A DNA stretch of 14,066 nucleotides from assembly GCA_036272815.1 (NCBI GenBank), contig DATAYA010000063.1, forward strand, positions 1 to 14,066, in the 5' to 3' direction. This document shows positions 8,929 to 14,066 of this stretch, piece after piece (position 1 is the stretch's first letter; every line of letters starts with the position of its first letter). Under the pieces are notes generated by a model. The model ran no database searches and had not been told where the DNA came from. It saw only the letters and a program-made list of their open reading frames with translations. The stretch is from DATAYA01 sp036272815 (GTDB taxonomy: Bacteria; Pseudomonadota; Alphaproteobacteria; Acetobacterales; Acetobacteraceae). The translations under genes and the position numbers were made by a program.

Positions 8929-10034
8929 TCTTTTCCCTCGGGGGCGTCGGGAGCGGCGTAGCGCGCCACCCAGCGCCGGTCGAGCCGGTCCTTCCACCAC
9001 CAGGCCAGGCGTCCGGAGAGCACGAAGCCGCCGCGCCAGGCCAGCGCCCGCCCGTCGCCGAGACCCATGATCGCGAGCGCCCGGCGCTGCGGCCGCCACG
9101 GAAGCGGCGGCCGAGCCAGAGCGGCGCGACGGATGGCGTCGGCCAGATGCGGCCCGGCCCGCACCGCCCAGACACCGGCCTTCGGCCGCGGCGGATCGAG
9201 CGCCGCGCAATCCCCGGCGGCGAACACGAAGCGATGGCTCAGGCTGCGCAATCCCGCATCGACCCGGACACAGCCCGCGGCGTCGCAGGCGAGGCCAGAC
9301 GCAGCAAGGAACGGCGCGCCATGCACACCGGTCGCCCACAGCACCGTGCCGGCAGCCACCTTGCCCCCGTCCTCCAGCGCCACGCCCGCGTCATTGGCGC
9401 CGGCTGCGCGGGCACCTTCGTGCAGCACCACCCCCGCCTCGGCCAGCGCCGCCGCCGCGAGCCGCCTGGCGCGTCGTGGCGCCTCCGGAAGCAGCGCGTC
9501 GCAGACGAGGTGCACGGCCGCGCGCGTGCCCGGCCGGCGGCGCAACGCGATCGCCAGTTCCGTGCCCCCGGCGCCGCCACCCACCACCGCGAGCGCAGCC
9601 TCGCGCCGCAGCCCGTCGGCGAGCCGCCCATCCGCGAGCCGCCGGGCGAACGTGGCCAGGAACCGCCCGATCGGCTTGACGGGAATGCCGGCCGCCCCCG
9701 GCGGGATCGCCGGCGCGCCACCGAGATCGAGCGAGAGCAGGTCGAACGCTGCCTCGCCACCGTCCGTCATCCGAACCAAGCGCCCGCCGAGATCGAGGCC
9801 GACCGCCTCCGCCACGATCAGCCGCGCCCGTGCCGCCGCCGCCAGCGGGGCCAGCGTCACGCGGGCGGCGCGCTCCGGGTAGTCGCCGCGGATCACGCCC
9901 GGCAGCATGCCGGTGTAGAGGGCAGCCGGCTCGCGTGCGATCACGGTGATCCGCAGCCCCGGCACCGGCGCGAGCGCCAGCCGGCGCAGCACCTCGACAT
10001 GCGCGTGGCCGCCGCCGAGCAGCAGCAGCTTCAC
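8925..10034 (-). CDS. FAD-dependent pyridine nucleotide-disulfide oxidoreductase, SelD-associated type
   Basis: A 369-residue flavoprotein with two Rossmann motifs: LLLLGGGHAHVEVLRRLA at the N-terminus for FAD and AVVGGGAGGTELAIAL (about 149-164) for NAD(P)H. A flavin-contact motif FAAGDCA (271-277) and RPKAGVWAVRAGPHLADA (283-300) follow. GGGHAHVEVL, TGMLPGVIRGDY and PKAGVWAVR are characteristic of the oxidoreductase family often fused to the N-terminus of selenophosphate synthetase (SelD). Here it stands alone, with no SelD domain and no selD in the window. It resembles type II NADH dehydrogenases in layout. The C-terminal WWWKDRLDRRWV could sit at the membrane surface (inference). It begins with GTG 10 bases after the MFS gene, without a clear ribosome-binding site, and ends in an ATGA overlap with the dehydrogenase gene. 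Electron donor, acceptor and role are unknown. Confidence 0.88.
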   Translation of the reverse strand: MKLLLLGGGHAHVEVLRRLALAPVPGLRITVIAREPAALYTGMLPGVIRGDYPERAARVTLAPLAAAARARLIVAEAVGLDLGGRLVRMTDGGEAAFDLLSLDLGGAPAIPPGAAGIPVKPIGRFLATFARRLADGRLADGLRREAALAVVGGGAGGTELAIALRRRPGTRAAVHLVCDALLPEAPRRARRLAAAALAEAGVVLHEGARAAGANDAGVALEDGGKVAAGTVLWATGVHGAPFLAASGLACDAAGCVRVDAGLRSLSHRFVFAAGDCAALDPPRPKAGVWAVRAGPHLADAIRRAALARPPLPWRPQRRALAIMGLGDGRALAWRGGFVLSGRLAWWWKDRLDRRWVARYAAPDAPEGKE

Positions 10035-10044
10035 CAGGGTGGCG

Positions 10045-11256
10045 CTACTCGGCCGGGACCGCCGCGATCCCCGACCGCGTCACGGACGCGGTTGCTGCCA
10101 GCATGCAGGCGATGCTGCCGATCATCAGCGCCGCCACCAGGATCAGCACCAGCTCCGGCCGCCCGTGGTCGATCAGGAACCCGAACGGCACCGGCGTCAG
10201 CGCCGAGCCGAGCGGCAGGCCGGCGCTGACGAAGCCGAACACCTTGCCGATCTCGGCCGCCGGAACGCGCGCCTTCAGCATCACATCGCGCGGCGTGCGC
10301 GTGGCACCGATCGCGAGGCCGGCCGCCAGCAGCATCGCGACCGCCGCCGCGCCGCCCACGGGCAGGGCGGCGACCGCAATCACCAGCGCCGCCGAAATCG
10401 TGGTGAGCACGGCGGTCATCAGCGGATGCCGTGCCGTGCGGTCGGCGAACCAGCCGCCCAGCAGCACGCCCGCCGTCGTGCCCGAAAGATAGGCCGTGAG
10501 CGCCACCGCCGCGATTGCGAGATCCACGCCCTTGACCGTGTGCAGCACCGTGACCAGCCACGACGACACGCCCGCGCCGGCCATCGAGCCGAGCAGGTAG
10601 AACCCGAAGAACTGCAGCATCGGCCGGCTCAGCAGCAGGTGCCGCCCGGTCGGGTGGGGGGCGGCCGCGACCGCCGGCTTGCGCGGCGCGGCGTCGGCGA
10701 GAATGCCGCTCTGGAGCACGATCGCGGCGACCAGCGGGATGCCGGCGACACCCACGGCCAGCAGCGCCGCGCGCCAGCCGAACGCGAGTACCAGCCCCGC
10801 CATCACCGGCGGCGCCGCCGCGAAGCCGAGATTGCCGGCGAAGGTGTGCAGCGCGAAGGCGCGACCCATCCGATCGTGCGCGATCGAGCCCGACAGGATC
10901 GAGTAATCGGCCGGGTGGATCACCGAGTTGCCCAAGCCCGAGAACAGCGCCAGCGCCACGATCTGCCAGAAGCTGGTGGCAAAGCCCATCAGTGCGATCG
11001 AGACGGTCATCAGCGCGGCGCCCCCGATCAGGAACGGCCGCGCGCCGCAGCGATCGACCCAGAACCCAACCGGCGTCTGCAGCAGCGCCGTCACGGCCGC
11101 CATCACCGCCACCGAGACCCCGACTTCGGCGAAGCTGACGCCGAACGCGCGCTGCCAGACCAGGAACAGCGGCGGCAGGCAGAGCTGGTAGAAATGCGAC
11201 AGGAAATGGCCAGTGCCGATCAGCAGGCTGACCCGCGCGCTGCGCCCGAAACTCAT
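10045..11256 (-). CDS. Major facilitator superfamily transporter (Fsr-like)
   Basis: A 403-residue inner-membrane transporter with about 12 hydrophobic segments in two halves separated by a central hydrophilic loop (near LADAAPRKPAVAAAPHPTGR). The MFS loop 2-3 motif is visible as GFWVDRCGARPFLIGG, and a weaker version in the second half as GGWFADRTARHPLM. The phrase SGLGNSVIHPADYSILSGS resembles the corresponding stretch of the fosmidomycin-resistance (Fsr) group, which is why I call it Fsr-like; the substrate is unknown. The ATG at 11256 is supported by GGAGGTGG at 11263-11270. An in-frame TTG at 11274 is less likely because that purine run would then lie inside the coding sequence. It is the first gene of the minus-strand series that runs to 3869. 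The flavoprotein gene follows after 10 bases. Confidence 0.9.
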   Translation of the reverse strand: MSFGRSARVSLLIGTGHFLSHFYQLCLPPLFLVWQRAFGVSFAEVGVSVAVMAAVTALLQTPVGFWVDRCGARPFLIGGAALMTVSIALMGFATSFWQIVALALFSGLGNSVIHPADYSILSGSIAHDRMGRAFALHTFAGNLGFAAAPPVMAGLVLAFGWRAALLAVGVAGIPLVAAIVLQSGILADAAPRKPAVAAAPHPTGRHLLLSRPMLQFFGFYLLGSMAGAGVSSWLVTVLHTVKGVDLAIAAVALTAYLSGTTAGVLLGGWFADRTARHPLMTAVLTTISAALVIAVAALPVGGAAAVAMLLAAGLAIGATRTPRDVMLKARVPAAEIGKVFGFVSAGLPLGSALTPVPFGFLIDHGRPELVLILVAALMIGSIACMLAATASVTRSGIAAVPAE

Positions 11257-11408
11257 CCCCCGCCACCTCCGCAACCATCCTGCCGCCGCGCGCGCCGGGG
11301 CGTCAAATCCCGATCCATCCGGCTTCGAAGCAACTTAGCCGCGACCGCGACGTTGCCCATGCGCCGCGAGAAGCTGGGCGGCGTGGCCCAAACACGGGGA
11401 GCTATCGG

Positions 11409-11582
11409 ATGCTGAGATGGGCGCTTTTCTTTCTGGTGATCTCGATTATTGCCGCGTTGTTCGGCTTTACCGGGATCTCGGCGGCAACGGCTGGGATTGC
11501 GAAGATCCTGTTCTTTATCTTTATCGTGCTGTTCGTGATCTTCCTGATCGTGGCCCTGATGGCCGGCCGCGCCATCCTCTGA
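11409..11582 (+). CDS. Small hydrophobic membrane protein, DUF1328 (YtjA-like) family
   Basis: A 57-residue protein that is almost entirely hydrophobic. It begins MLRWALFFLVISIIAALFGF, continues with the glycine- and alanine-rich turn TGISAATAGIAKIL, and has a second membrane segment of Phe, Ile, Val and Leu up to MAGRAIL. Two transmembrane helices separated by a short turn containing AGIAK fit the DUF1328/YtjA family, whose function is unknown; homologues are often annotated only as conserved membrane proteins. The ATG at 11409 is supported by GGGGAG at 11396-11401, seven bases upstream. The codons are visibly richer in A and T than the neighbours, mainly because of the many Phe and Ile residues. 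It is divergent from the MFS gene (152-base gap) and convergent with the lipoprotein gene, with only seven bases between stop codons. Confidence 0.9.
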   Translation: MLRWALFFLVISIIAALFGFTGISAATAGIAKILFFIFIVLFVIFLIVALMAGRAIL

Positions 11583-11589
11583 CGCGGGG

Positions 11590-11850
11590 TCAATGCGTCG
11601 GGTAGGCGCGCGGATAGGTCAGCAGCTCCGGCGGGCCAGGCGGCGAGGGAGCGCCGCGCTTGCCACAGGCACCGAGCAACAGGAGAAGCGAAAGAACAAG
11701 CAGGCCAGGGGCTCTGCCCCTGGACCCCGCCAAGGGCAGTCGCCCTTGGTACCCGGGGGTCTGGAGTCGAGGGGCGAAACGGGCCGGGGTTCCGGCCGGC
11801 GCATGTTCGCCGATGGGAGTGGCCGCGCCGGGAGCGCCCCTCGCCTTCAT
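11590..11850 (-). CDS. LptM-like small lipoprotein with a repeat-encoded N-terminal extension
   Basis: An 86-residue predicted lipoprotein. The C-terminal part, LLVLSLLLLLGAC followed by GKRGAPSPPGPPELLTYPRAYPTH, is typical of the short LptM/YifL-like lipoproteins found downstream of argH; LptM assists maturation of the LPS translocon. The lipobox is LGAC with Cys62 lipidated. The start is unusual: the ATG at 11850 overlaps the argH stop (ATGA), leaving 49 residues before the hydrophobic core, where family members usually have only a few. Residues 34-49 (YQGRLPLAGSRGRAPG) are encoded by copy 3 of the double-hairpin element. No ATG, GTG or TTG lies between the element and the hydrophobic core in this frame, so either the long N-terminus is real or the gene is damaged. 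The element supplies arginines (37, 44, 46) that could serve as the positive n-region. Function inferred from family and context. Confidence 0.72.
   Translation of the reverse strand: MKARGAPGAATPIGEHAPAGTPARFAPRLQTPGYQGRLPLAGSRGRAPGLLVLSLLLLLGACGKRGAPSPPGPPELLTYPRAYPTH
11703..11751 (+). repeat. Double-hairpin palindromic repeat, copy 3 (inside a coding frame)
   Basis: Stem 1 is CCAGGGGC at 11705-11712 paired with GCCCCTGG at 11716-11723 over TCT. The linker is ACCCCG. Stem 2 is CCAAGGGC at 11730-11737 paired with GCCCTTGG at 11742-11749 over AGTC. It is the best-paired copy in the window. It lies within the minus-strand LptM-like gene, is read as codons 34-49, and keeps the frame open. Orientation matches copy 1 and is opposite to copy 2. 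Confidence 0.87.
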
Positions 11851-13271
11851 GCCAACGCCGCCAGCCACCGCGCTGCCTCCCGCGAGACGTTGGCCGGTGC
11901 GGTGCCGCCCTCGCTGGTCCGCGACGCGACGGAGGCTGCCACTCCCAGTACCGCCCGCGCCTCCTCCGTGATCCGCGGCTCCTCGGTCTGCAACTCGGCC
12001 AGCGTCAGCTCGTCCAGCTCTACGCCGCGAGACTCCGCCCGCGCCACCAGCCTTCCGACCACATGGTGCGCGTCGCGGAACGGCATCCGCAACGCCCGGA
12101 CCAGCCAGTCGGCGAGGTCGGTCGCGGTCGCGAAGCCGCTGCCGGCGAGCGCTGCCATCCGCGCCGTGTCGGGCGCCATGTCGCCGGCCATTCCGTCCGT
12201 CGCGGCGAGTGCCAGCGCCAGCGCCGCGGTGGCGTCGAACACTGGCTCCTTGTCCTCCTGCATGTCCTTGGCGTAGGCGAGCGGCAGGCCCTTCATCACC
12301 GTCAGCAGGGCCAGCAGCGCACCGGCGCTGCGTCCGGTCTTGGCACGCACCAGCTCCGCGGCGTCCGGGTTGCGCTTCTGCGGCATGATCGAGCTGCCGG
12401 TGGTGTAGGCGTCCGACAGCCGCACCAGCCGATAGGGCGCGCTGCACCAGATCACGATCTCCTCCGCGAAGCGCGAGAGGTGCATCGCGCAGATCGCGCA
12501 GGCGGCCAGGAACTCCAGCGCGAAGTCGCGGTCGGACACGGCATCCAGCGAGTTCGCTGAAGGCCGGTCGAACCCGAGTGCCCCGGCGGTCATCCGCCGG
12601 TCGATCGGGAAGCTGGTCCCGGCCAGCGCCGCGGCCCCGAGCGGGCACTCGTTGAGCCGCCGGCGGGCGTCGGCGAACCGCCCTCGGTCGCGCGCCAGCA
12701 TCTCGACATAGGCGAGCAGATGGTGCCCGAACGTCACCGGCTGCGCCGCCTGAAGATGGGTGAAGCCCGGCATCGGGTCGGCCGCATGGGCGGCGGCGCG
12801 GCCGGCCAGCGTGCGCATCAGGGCCGCGATCTGCGTGTCCAGCCCGTCGATCGCCTCCCGCACCCAGAGGCGGAAATCGGTCGCCACCTGGTCGTTGCGG
12901 CTGCGCGCGGTGTGCAGGCGGCGGCCGGCCTCGCCGATGCGCTCGGCGAGCCGCGCCTCGATGGTCATGTGGATGTCTTCGAGCGCCTCGTCGAAGGCGA
13001 AGCGCCCGGCCTCGATCTCGGCGGCGATGGCATCGAGCCCGCCGGCGATGGCGGCCGCGTCATCGGGCGTGAGCAGGCCCACGCGGGCGAGCATCGCGGC
13101 GTGGGCCCGCGAGCCCGCAATGTCCTGCCGCCACAGCTTGCGGTCGAAGCCGATGGAGGCGTTTATCTCCGCCATCACCACCGCGGGGCCGGCGGCGAAG
13201 CGGCCGCCCCAGGCCTGGTTGGCCGGTGCCTGGTTGGCCGGCGCATTCCGCCGGTCGCGTCCGTCGCTCAA
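11847..13271 (-). CDS. argH: Argininosuccinate lyase
   Basis: A 474-residue enzyme of the fumarase/aspartase superfamily that splits argininosuccinate into arginine and fumarate, the last step of arginine synthesis; it acts as a cytosolic homotetramer. Visible signatures: N-terminal WGGRFAAGP (21-29), HTARSRNDQVATD (120-132), GFTHLQAAQP (169-178; Thr171, His172) and the flexible catalytic loop GSSIMPQKRNPD (292-303; Ser293/Ser294, Lys299). The start is not certain. The only start codon just upstream of WGGRF in this frame is a TTG at 13271, which has no Shine-Dalgarno and overlaps the ribosome-binding site of the divergent tlpA gene. It gives a normal family length. Residues 11-20 are a tandem APANQ duplication coded by a 15-base repeat. 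The stop overlaps the start of the LptM-like lipoprotein (ATGA), indicating coupling. Confidence 0.95.
   Translation of the reverse strand: MSDGRDRRNAPANQAPANQAWGGRFAAGPAVVMAEINASIGFDRKLWRQDIAGSRAHAAMLARVGLLTPDDAAAIAGGLDAIAAEIEAGRFAFDEALEDIHMTIEARLAERIGEAGRRLHTARSRNDQVATDFRLWVREAIDGLDTQIAALMRTLAGRAAAHAADPMPGFTHLQAAQPVTFGHHLLAYVEMLARDRGRFADARRRLNECPLGAAALAGTSFPIDRRMTAGALGFDRPSANSLDAVSDRDFALEFLAACAICAMHLSRFAEEIVIWCSAPYRLVRLSDAYTTGSSIMPQKRNPDAAELVRAKTGRSAGALLALLTVMKGLPLAYAKDMQEDKEPVFDATAALALALAATDGMAGDMAPDTARMAALAGSGFATATDLADWLVRALRMPFRDAHHVVGRLVARAESRGVELDELTLAELQTEEPRITEEARAVLGVAASVASRTSEGGTAPANVSREAARWLAALA
13215..13244 (-). repeat. 15-base tandem duplication in the 5' end of argH
   Basis: Two adjacent 15-base units (13215-13229 and 13230-13244) differ at one base. 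Read on the argH strand they encode APANQ twice, directly before the conserved WGGRF. The unit is a multiple of three, so the frame is kept. It lies in the variable N-terminal arm and probably does not affect activity. Confidence 0.85.
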
Positions 13272-13276
13272 GGAGG
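13271..13276 (+). promoter_or_regulatory. Ribosome-binding site of the TlpA-like gene
   Basis: AGGAGG lies nine bases before the ATG at 13286 and fixes that start. Its first base is also the first base of the proposed TTG start codon of argH on the other strand, so the two translation starts nearly abut. Confidence 0.8.
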
Positions 13277-13285
13277 GCTGCCCCC

Positions 13286-13858
13286 ATGCTGATCCGTCGC
13301 CGCACCCTGGTCGCGGCCGCCGGGACCGTAGCCGCGGGGTGGCCCGCCGGCAAACTCTTGGCCGCCGCGATGGCGCCGCGCGTGCCGTTCCGCAGCTTCG
13401 ACCTGCTGAAGCCCACCGACCCGCCCGCGCCACCGCCCGCCTTCACCTGGACCGATGCCGCCGGGCACCGCCGCTCGCTCGCCGATTATGCCGGACAGGG
13501 CGTGATCCTGAACTGCTGGGCGACGTGGTGCCTGCCCTGCATCACCGAGTTGCCGGCGCTCGATGCCGCAGCACCTGGCTATGCGGCGGCCGGGATCGCG
13601 GTCCTGCCGCTGTCGTCCGATCACGGTGGGGCCGCCGTGGTGGAAGCCTATTTCCGCAAGCACGCGATCACACATTTGCCCGTGCTGCTCGATCCCGAAG
13701 GCCGCGTCGAGCGGGCGCTCAAGCTGCGCGGCATCCCGACCACGCTGCTGATCGACCGCAAGGGGCGGGAGCGGGCGCGGTTCGAAGGGGCCGCGGATTG
13801 GAAGGCGCCGGCGGTCATCGCAAAAGTCAGGGCGCTGATGGCAAAGTCGGGGCGCTGA
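13286..13858 (+). CDS. TlpA-like thiol-disulfide oxidoreductase (periplasmic thioredoxin)
   Basis: A 190-residue thioredoxin-fold protein of the TlpA/ResA/CcmG group, expected to reduce disulfides in the periplasm, for example during cytochrome c or copper-protein maturation. The N-terminus MLIRRRTLVAAAGTVAAGW has twin arginines before a hydrophobic stretch, so it may be a Tat-type signal or anchor. The active site is WATWCLPC (Cys82, Cys85), preceded by VILNCW with an extra cysteine at 77. The cis-proline motif GIPTT is at 150-154, and LIDRKGRERARFEG follows as in the family. The start is supported by AGGAGG at 13271-13276. It diverges from argH with 14 bases between starts, so its promoter must overlap argH coding DNA. 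The last residues KSGR arise from a 20-base tandem duplication that shifts the frame before the stop. Its specific partner is unknown; a HiPIP-like gene lies downstream in the opposite direction. Confidence 0.92.
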   Translation: MLIRRRTLVAAAGTVAAGWPAGKLLAAAMAPRVPFRSFDLLKPTDPPAPPPAFTWTDAAGHRRSLADYAGQGVILNCWATWCLPCITELPALDAAAPGYAAAGIAVLPLSSDHGGAAVVEAYFRKHAITHLPVLLDPEGRVERALKLRGIPTTLLIDRKGRERARFEGAADWKAPAVIAKVRALMAKSGR

Positions 13859-13862
13859 TGGC
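13823..13862 (+). repeat. 20-base tandem duplication at the 3' end of the TlpA-like gene
   Basis: Two adjacent 20-base units (13823-13842 and 13843-13862) differ at one base (A or G at unit position 7). Because 20 is not a multiple of three, the second copy is read in another frame and ends at TGA 13856-13858. If the duplication is removed, the original frame would read KVRALMA and stop at the TAG now at 13864-13866. Confidence 0.88.
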
Positions 13863-14002
13863 GTAGGGGTCGAAGCACTTTCGCAGCGCCGCCGTTCCGG
13901 CCGAGGGTTCCCCGAGCGCGAGCCGGCCGAGGCCGCGCAGGCGGATCATCTGTCAGCAGCGGCGGCCGGCGAGCAGATGCCGGGGAGGGCTGCGAAACTC
14001 CG
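13859..14002. other. Convergent intergenic region with a distant inverted repeat
   Basis: This is the gap between the stop of the TlpA-like gene and the stop of the HiPIP-like gene on the other strand. It contains TTTCGCAGC at 13879-13887 and its exact reverse complement GCTGCGAAA at 13989-13997, about 100 bases apart. No compact hairpin with a U-tract is visible. The inverted repeat could close a long stem but may be chance. Confidence 0.35.
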
Positions 14003-14066
14003 CTACGCGCTCTTGGGCGCGAAGGCGACGCACCAGCCCTTCGGGTTGATGGTCCCGGCCACGATG
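14003..14066 (-). CDS. C-terminal end of a probable high-potential iron-sulfur protein (partial)
   Basis: Only the last 20 codons and the TAG stop are in the window; the rest lies beyond the right edge. The visible residues are IVAGTINPKGWCVAFAPKSA. HiPIPs end in a very similar way: a short strand with G.L/I..KGWC, in which the cysteine is the last of four ligands to the 4Fe-4S cluster, followed by a short Ala/Lys-rich tail. HiPIPs are small periplasmic electron carriers in purple bacteria and relatives. The call rests on this short tail alone. It is convergent with the TlpA-like gene. Confidence 0.55.
   Translation of the reverse strand, partial: IVAGTINPKGWCVAFAPKSA

Noticed and set aside
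4630..8961. A very long open frame (1443 codons) on the plus strand opposite lspA, ileS and the dehydrogenase
   Set aside because: It is antisense to three well-supported genes, and its translation is Arg/His/Pro/Gly/Ala-rich with no recognisable domain. In GC-rich DNA with G or C at third positions, the opposite strand is naturally poor in stop codons.
9946..11415. Plus-strand open frame of 489 codons opposite the MFS gene
   Set aside because: The translation is almost only Arg, Gln, His, Ala and Glu, while the minus strand gives a clean 12-helix transporter. It is a shadow frame.
13060..13446. Alternative ArgH N-terminus from an ATG near 13288 in another frame
   Set aside because: That frame does not lead into WGGRF and would need a frameshift; the TTG at 13271 gives a normal-length enzyme.

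Overview
This is a GC-rich stretch of a bacterial chromosome. The most likely source is an alphaproteobacterium of the Rhodospirillales, probably Acetobacteraceae-like. The evidence is the alphaproteobacterial BamF-type lipoprotein behind lspA, the argH and LptM-like lipoprotein pair next to a TlpA-type thioredoxin, a HiPIP-like C-terminus at the right edge, and very high G+C at third codon positions. The taxonomic call is an inference. Coding density is high and no gap exceeds about 210 bases. I see no rRNA, tRNA, CRISPR array, transposase or phage gene.

Left block (15-3771): a dihydroorotase-type amidohydrolase/deacetylase is transcribed leftwards. Divergent from it, a class III (HemL-like) PLP aminotransferase is followed closely by a zinc deacylase of the succinylglutamate desuccinylase/aspartoacylase family, closest by eye to DoeB. 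Together they look like a small catabolic module that removes an acyl group from an amino compound and then transaminates it. The substrate cannot be read from sequence.

Middle block (3869-11256): six genes lie head to tail on the minus strand with gaps of 24 bases or less, or overlaps. In order of transcription they are an MFS transporter, an FAD-dependent oxidoreductase of the type often fused to SelD, a tartrate/D-malate dehydrogenase, ileS, lspA and a BamF-like lipoprotein. The packing suggests that essential translation and lipoprotein-processing genes may be read through from metabolic genes.

Right block (11409-14066): a tiny DUF1328 membrane protein converges on an argH to LptM-like lipoprotein pair joined by an ATGA overlap. 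argH diverges from a TlpA-like thiol-disulfide oxidoreductase with only 14 bases between the two starts. The window ends in the last 20 codons of a probable HiPIP on the minus strand.

The most interesting signal is a dispersed double-hairpin element of about 50 bases. Three copies sit near 1245, 3813 and 11705: one in a divergent intergenic region, one between convergent genes, and one inside the reading frame of the LptM-like lipoprotein, where it encodes the segment just before the signal-peptide core. The copies show compensatory base changes in their stems. Two short tandem duplications also mark the argH/tlpA locus, and the one at the end of tlpA appears to have changed the protein's C-terminus. 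No wholly unknown multi-gene system is evident.
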